In this document: positions 5,008 through 8,262 of the stretch, in pieces | Layout: each line of letters opens with the position of its first letter | Numbering within the stretch: the first letter of the stretch is position 1 | From: JACQBY01 sp041486115 | GTDB lineage: Bacteria; Nitrospirota; Nitrospiria; JACQBW01 | Assembly (NCBI GenBank): GCA_041486115.1 | Contig: JBGPKT010000103.1 | Location: 1-8,262 of the forward strand | Reading direction: 5' to 3' | DNA length: 8,262 nt | Notes under the pieces: generated by a model | What the model was told of the DNA's origin: nothing | Databases searched by the model: none | What the model saw: only the letters and a program-made list of their open reading frames with translations | Made by a program: the position numbers and the translations under genes

Positions 5008-6197
5008 TTTTTTCCTTTTGTTGAAAGGGTAAGTAAAATTTCAGCGTCTATCTGTTTCATCATATCCCTGAGTGGGGTTTGATGTTTCATTGCTATTTTT
5101 TTGCAATCTTCATATTCCGGAACGATTCTGACGTCAGGCCCGATAAATGATTTTTTTATTTTGACCCACCCATAAGTTGTTTTAATACGATCTTCCACTC
5201 TTTTAAGGAGGAGCCGGTTTAATATCTGAACCCGGAGTCCCAGAGAAGAGGTCTCTTTAAATATCAGTTCCGAAAGGGAGGCCAGCCTGCCGGGGGGAGA
5301 AAGAACGGTCAGCAGGATGGCCGGCCTCCCTTTTTTCATGATCACGGGAGTCAGGGTGACGTCAAGAGCGCCCTTTTGTAAAAGATGTTCGATCAGAGTT
5401 TCATAGACTTGAGGGTTCAGATCGTCAATATGGGTTTCAAGCTGATAGACCTGATCCTGGAGAAAAGGCTCCGGTTGATGTCCGATCATCAGGCGGAGGA
5501 GATTGGGCGATTCTTTAATGACAAAATCTCCCGCGCCCAGCCCCGTTTTTTGAAGGGTGATTAACGGGAGGGAGCCAAACGAACTGGCCAGTGTCGAAAG
5601 GATAGCGGCGCCGGTGGGAGTGGTCAGCTCTTTTTGAATTCCATTAGAATAGACAGGAATATTCTTTAAAAGTTCGACCGTCACAGGACCCGGAGCGGGA
5701 AATCGGCCATGGGCCGTTTCAATAAAACCTCCTCCCAGGTTAATTGCGGAGGCGTGAATTTCATCAATCCCTAAAAACTCGAGTCCCGAAACCGCTCCCG
5801 CAACGTCGATGATCGTATCAAGTCCCCCCAGTTCCTCAAGGGAGACCAATTCGGCGGCTATTCCATGGACTTTTCCCTCTCCCACTGCCAGCCGTTCAAA
5901 AATCATAAGGGTCTTCTTTTTGATCGATGGGGAAAGGGGGCTTTTTTGAATGAGTCGGGTGATGGAAGAGAGATGGCGCAATCGGGGAGGAGGATCCGAA
6001 GACAAAAGCACATCGACTTTGGTCGCCTGGAGATGCCCCCTCTTGACTTTTCTCGAACGAAGTTTCACCCCTTTGGGAATCAGGGACAACACAGTTTTAT
6101 TCAGGACCGAAACGGGAAGCCCGGCATCCACCATGGCGCCGAGGATCATATCGCCGCTGACTCCTGAAAAACAATCAAAATAGGCTATTCTTTTCAT
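5004..6197 (-). CDS. larC: LarC, nickel-pincer cofactor nickel chelatase
   Basis: This 397-residue protein starts at the ATG at 6197; an in-frame ATG at 6266 would add 23 unconserved residues overlapping larB. LarC inserts Ni into pyridinium-3,5-bisthiocarboxylic acid mononucleotide in a CTP-dependent reaction (EC 4.99.1.12), the last step of nickel-pincer nucleotide synthesis. Diagnostic segments are MKRIAYFDCFSGVSGDMILG at 1-20, INLGGGFIETAHGRFPAPGP at 152-171, TTPTGAA at 192-198, ETHIDDLNPQVYETL at 254-268, TPVIMKKGRPA at 283-293 and PEYEDCKK at 360-367. It is one uninterrupted frame, unlike Lactiplantibacillus plantarum, where larC needs a programmed frameshift. The usual HxHExG segment reads SLEELG here (119-124), so two commonly conserved histidines are absent. 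It lies 19 bases after larB and overlaps the antiporter gene. Confidence 0.92.
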   Translation of the reverse strand: MKRIAYFDCFSGVSGDMILGAMVDAGLPVSVLNKTVLSLIPKGVKLRSRKVKRGHLQATKVDVLLSSDPPPRLRHLSSITRLIQKSPLSPSIKKKTLMIFERLAVGEGKVHGIAAELVSLEELGGLDTIIDVAGAVSGLEFLGIDEIHASAINLGGGFIETAHGRFPAPGPVTVELLKNIPVYSNGIQKELTTPTGAAILSTLASSFGSLPLITLQKTGLGAGDFVIKESPNLLRLMIGHQPEPFLQDQVYQLETHIDDLNPQVYETLIEHLLQKGALDVTLTPVIMKKGRPAILLTVLSPPGRLASLSELIFKETSSLGLRVQILNRLLLKRVEDRIKTTYGWVKIKKSFIGPDVRIVPEYEDCKKIAMKHQTPLRDMMKQIDAEILLTLSTKGKK

Positions 6198-6216
6198 TCC
6201 ATCCGAAAGGTCAAAG

Positions 6217-6969
6217 TCATTTAAGCGTATTGATCCGATGCGCCAGAACGGCGGCGCCAAAGCCATTATCGATATTCATGACGCCGATTCCCGAAGCGCA
6301 GGCATTGAGCATCGTCAGCAGGGGGGCAATGCCGTTAAAAGCAGCTCCATATCCCTGGCTCGTCGGAACGGCGATGAGCGGCCTGTCGCTGAGCCCTCCG
6401 ATGACGCTGGGAAGGACTCCATCCATTCCGGCGATAACTATTAAAACTCTGGCCCGCTCGAGCTCCTTTTTTTTGTCCAGGATCCGGTGAATTCCGGCTA
6501 CGCCCACATCGTAGAGCGTTTCAACACGGCTTCCCAGGATTAAAGCAGTCTCTCTGGCCTCTTCCCCCACGCTGATATCCGACGTTCCGGCTGTGATAAT
6601 CAGAACCAATCCTTTTTTCCGAGTCTCTTTTCGAGGATTAAACGCCACAACGGTCCTCCCCAATTCGTTATAACTGGCATCCGGAAATTCGCGGAGGATT
6701 GCCTCAAACGTTTCGGGCCGGACCCGCGTGGCCAGAATTTTGGAGTGCCGGTCGAGTGAATGCCGGAATAAAGCGAGGATCTGCCGATCGGTTTTCCCCT
6801 GGCAAAAAATAACCTCCGGAAAGCCCTGCCGGAGATGCCGGTGATGGTCCAGAACGGCAAAACCAAGTTCCTCCTGCGAAAAGCCTTTGAGCGCGGAAAG
6901 AGCCTCATTCACCGATGTTTTCCCGGTCTTCACGCCCAGGAGGAGTTTTCTAATCTGGTCAGGGTTCAT
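6217..6969 (-). CDS. larB: LarB, pyridinium-3,5-biscarboxylic acid mononucleotide synthase
   Basis: LarB carboxylates and hydrolyses nicotinic acid adenine dinucleotide to pyridinium-3,5-biscarboxylic acid mononucleotide (EC 2.5.1.143), the first step of the nickel-pincer cofactor pathway in the cytoplasm. The C-terminal half is PurE-like. Family motifs are DHHRHLRQGFPEVIFCQGKT at 41-60, TAGTSDISVGEEA at 126-138, DVGVAGIHR at 154-162, AGMDGVLPSVIGGL at 180-193, VPTSQGYGAAFNGIA at 201-215 and NACASGIGVMNIDNGFGA at 222-239. The length of 250 residues is normal for the family. The gene begins 7 bases after the stop of the Na/Pi transporter gene and has only a weak Shine-Dalgarno sequence, so translation may be coupled. 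LarE and LarA are not found in the window. Confidence 0.94.
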   Translation of the reverse strand: MNPDQIRKLLLGVKTGKTSVNEALSALKGFSQEELGFAVLDHHRHLRQGFPEVIFCQGKTDRQILALFRHSLDRHSKILATRVRPETFEAILREFPDASYNELGRTVVAFNPRKETRKKGLVLIITAGTSDISVGEEARETALILGSRVETLYDVGVAGIHRILDKKKELERARVLIVIAGMDGVLPSVIGGLSDRPLIAVPTSQGYGAAFNGIAPLLTMLNACASGIGVMNIDNGFGAAVLAHRINTLK

Positions 6970-6976
6970 TTTATTT

Positions 6977-8262
6977 TCAGGCTGGCGGGGGTTTCAGTTC
7001 CAGCAAAGGGTAAATGATGCCGGTGATATGGGAATTCACCCTTTTTAAATTAGTCAAGACATCCAGATGGATTGCGCTGGTTTCAATCGACTCTTTATAC
7101 CCCGCATGCAGACGCTGGATATGGGCCTGATGAAGCGCCCGTTCTTTCTGGCTAATCACCGCCTTTTCTTTCAGGACTCTTTGGGCTGCCTCCAGGTCTT
7201 GATGTTCAACGGCCAAAATCATTTGATCATAATTCCTGCCGACCATCTGATGCAACTCAATTATTTCAGAGAGCCCTTCGGCGGAAAACTGGAGCCCTTT
7301 TAAAATTTTTTTCTTGGCCAGTTCCAATAGGTTTTTGTCGATAATATCTCCGATATTTTCCAGATCGTTAATCATTGAGAGGAGGGCGATCTCCCGGGCC
7401 GCTTCTTCTCTGGATAACATCTGATGATTGAGTTTGGTCAGGTAAAGCTTGATTTCCCGGTCGAGCGTATCTACCCAATCGTCTTTCTTTTCAATGGCCT
7501 CGGCCAGTTCCAGGTTGTCGTCGATAAAAACGGTCAGCGTTTGCTGGTACATCTCTCTCACGATTTCGCCCATCCGGAGGGCTTCTTTGGTCGACTGGCT
7601 GAGCGCGACCGGGGGGGTCTGGAGCAGTTCCAGTTCCAGATATTTGGTTTTAGGAAAAGTGTCAACCTCGGCAGTTGCGGGAAGCCACCGGATGATCAGC
7701 CGTGAAAAGGGGCCGGTAAACGGGAAAAAGAGAAGCGCCAGAATGAGATTAAAAAAAGTATGCGCATTGGCGATCTGTCTCCCCGCATCGGCAGACGAAA
7801 ACAATACGAACGACTCAAAGGGATAAAGAAAAGGGAGAAAAACCAGGACGCCGATCAATTTGATCATAAAATGAGAAAGTGCAATCCGTTTTCCTTCGAA
7901 CGAACTGCCGATGCTTGAGATCAATACCGTGGTGCAGGTTCCGATATTGGCCCCGAGAATCAGAGGAATGGAAACGGTCAGCGGGATCATATTATGGGTG
8001 GCGGCGGCAAGAATAATTCCAACAGCGGCCGTACTGCTGTTTAAAAGGGAAGAAAAGATAGCGCCGAGAACGATTCCCAGGAGAGGGAAAAGAAGGACCT
8101 GGTGAAATAACTGCTGAACCCAGATAAGGTCTTTGAGCGTCGCCATGCCGAGAATCATGATTTTCAAGCCGAGAAAACTCAGCCCGAGGCCCAGAACCGA
8201 AAGGCCGAAAAATTTAATTTTTTCTTTTTTTGAAAGAAAAAAAATGAAAAAACCGCCCCCGA
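6977..8262 (-). CDS. Na/Pi-cotransporter family protein with C-terminal PhoU-like domain (5' truncated by window edge)
   Basis: The frame is open from the window edge to the TGA at 6979-6977, giving 427 visible residues. A TTG near 8167 could be read as a start, but membrane-type sequence (FFGLSVLGLGLSFLGL) continues upstream of it, so the true start lies outside. A Na/Pi repeat is visible with SSLLNSSTAAVGIILAAA (where many members have QSSS) and LILGANIGTCTTVLISS, followed by more membrane segments to about RLIIRWLPA. The rest is a soluble helical PhoU-like domain (about the last 225 residues). Such proteins move phosphate with Na+, and some have other or unknown substrates. An AT-rich stretch encodes a KKEKIK loop between membrane segments, consistent with a cytoplasmic face. 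It appears to lead the operon with larB and larC within this window. Confidence 0.87.
   Translation of the reverse strand, partial: GGGFFIFFLSKKEKIKFFGLSVLGLGLSFLGLKIMILGMATLKDLIWVQQLFHQVLLFPLLGIVLGAIFSSLLNSSTAAVGIILAAATHNMIPLTVSIPLILGANIGTCTTVLISSIGSSFEGKRIALSHFMIKLIGVLVFLPFLYPFESFVLFSSADAGRQIANAHTFFNLILALLFFPFTGPFSRLIIRWLPATAEVDTFPKTKYLELELLQTPPVALSQSTKEALRMGEIVREMYQQTLTVFIDDNLELAEAIEKKDDWVDTLDREIKLYLTKLNHQMLSREEAAREIALLSMINDLENIGDIIDKNLLELAKKKILKGLQFSAEGLSEIIELHQMVGRNYDQMILAVEHQDLEAAQRVLKEKAVISQKERALHQAHIQRLHAGYKESIETSAIHLDVLTNLKRVNSHITGIIYPLLELKPPPA

Noticed and set aside
5865..6183. Plus-strand reading frames antisense to larC
   Set aside because: They lack recognisable motifs and are explained as shadows of the well-conserved larC coding strand.
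6198..6266. N-terminal extension of LarC from the ATG at 6266
   Set aside because: The extra 23 residues are unlike LarC, overlap the end of larB, and the conserved family start MKRIAYFDCFSG begins at 6197.
8165..8167. TTG as the true start of the Na/Pi transporter gene
   Set aside because: The frame stays open to the window edge with hydrophobic, family-like sequence upstream, so the gene is truncated by the window rather than starting here.
8211..8254. A/T homopolymer tracts as a regulatory or repeat element
   Set aside because: They encode a lysine-rich loop and Phe-rich membrane segment in the open frame of the transporter, which explains the composition.

Overview
The window looks like chromosomal DNA of a bacterium of moderate G+C content, probably a sulfur- or metal-active chemolithotroph or anaerobe. 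The gene repertoire (TusA, DsrE/F/H-like proteins and DsrE2, plus nickel-pincer-cofactor genes) would suit Nitrospirota-like or deltaproteobacterial lineages. That placement is an inference from content and rests on no marker gene. No mobile element, tRNA, rRNA or CRISPR array was seen, and base composition appears even throughout.

The plus-strand half (1-3599) opens with the 3' end of an RNase Z-like metallo-beta-lactamase gene. A good extended -10 promoter then drives an ArsR/SmtB-family regulator and a variant TusA. After a 130-base intergenic stretch that can form two substantial RNA hairpin structures comes a tight run of small sulfur-carrier genes: DsrE-like, DsrF-like, DsrH/TusB-like, a second and canonical TusA, and a DsrE2-family protein with a long helical N-terminus. 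An Rrf2/IscR-type regulator with four cysteines closes the run. Together they look like a self-contained relay for handling protein-bound sulfane sulfur (persulfide or thiosulfonate), bracketed by two regulators that could sense sulfur or redox state. The enzymes that would feed it or drain it (rhodanese, DsrAB/DsrC, sHdr, Sox) are not in the window.

The minus-strand half (8262 down to 3637) converges on the first and reads as one operon: the C-terminal part of a Na/Pi-cotransporter family protein with a PhoU-like domain, larB, larC, a CaCA-type Na/Ca-exchanger family antiporter, and a half-size TauE/SafE (TSUP) transporter. Gaps are 7, 19, -4 (ATGA overlap) and 15 bases. LarB and LarC make and metallate the nickel-pincer nucleotide. 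LarE, the sulfur-inserting enzyme, and LarA, the classic client, are not in the window. The three membrane proteins may handle phosphate, cations and sulfur-containing or organic anions, but their substrates cannot be read from sequence.

Most notable points: the compact two-regulator sulfur-relay cassette, the cysteine differences among its DsrE/F/H-like and TusA members, the eight-residue-periodic helix on DsrE2, the structured intergenic element, the expanded cysteine spacing of the Rrf2 protein, and a LarC that lacks the usual HxHE histidines while sharing an operon with ion transporters.
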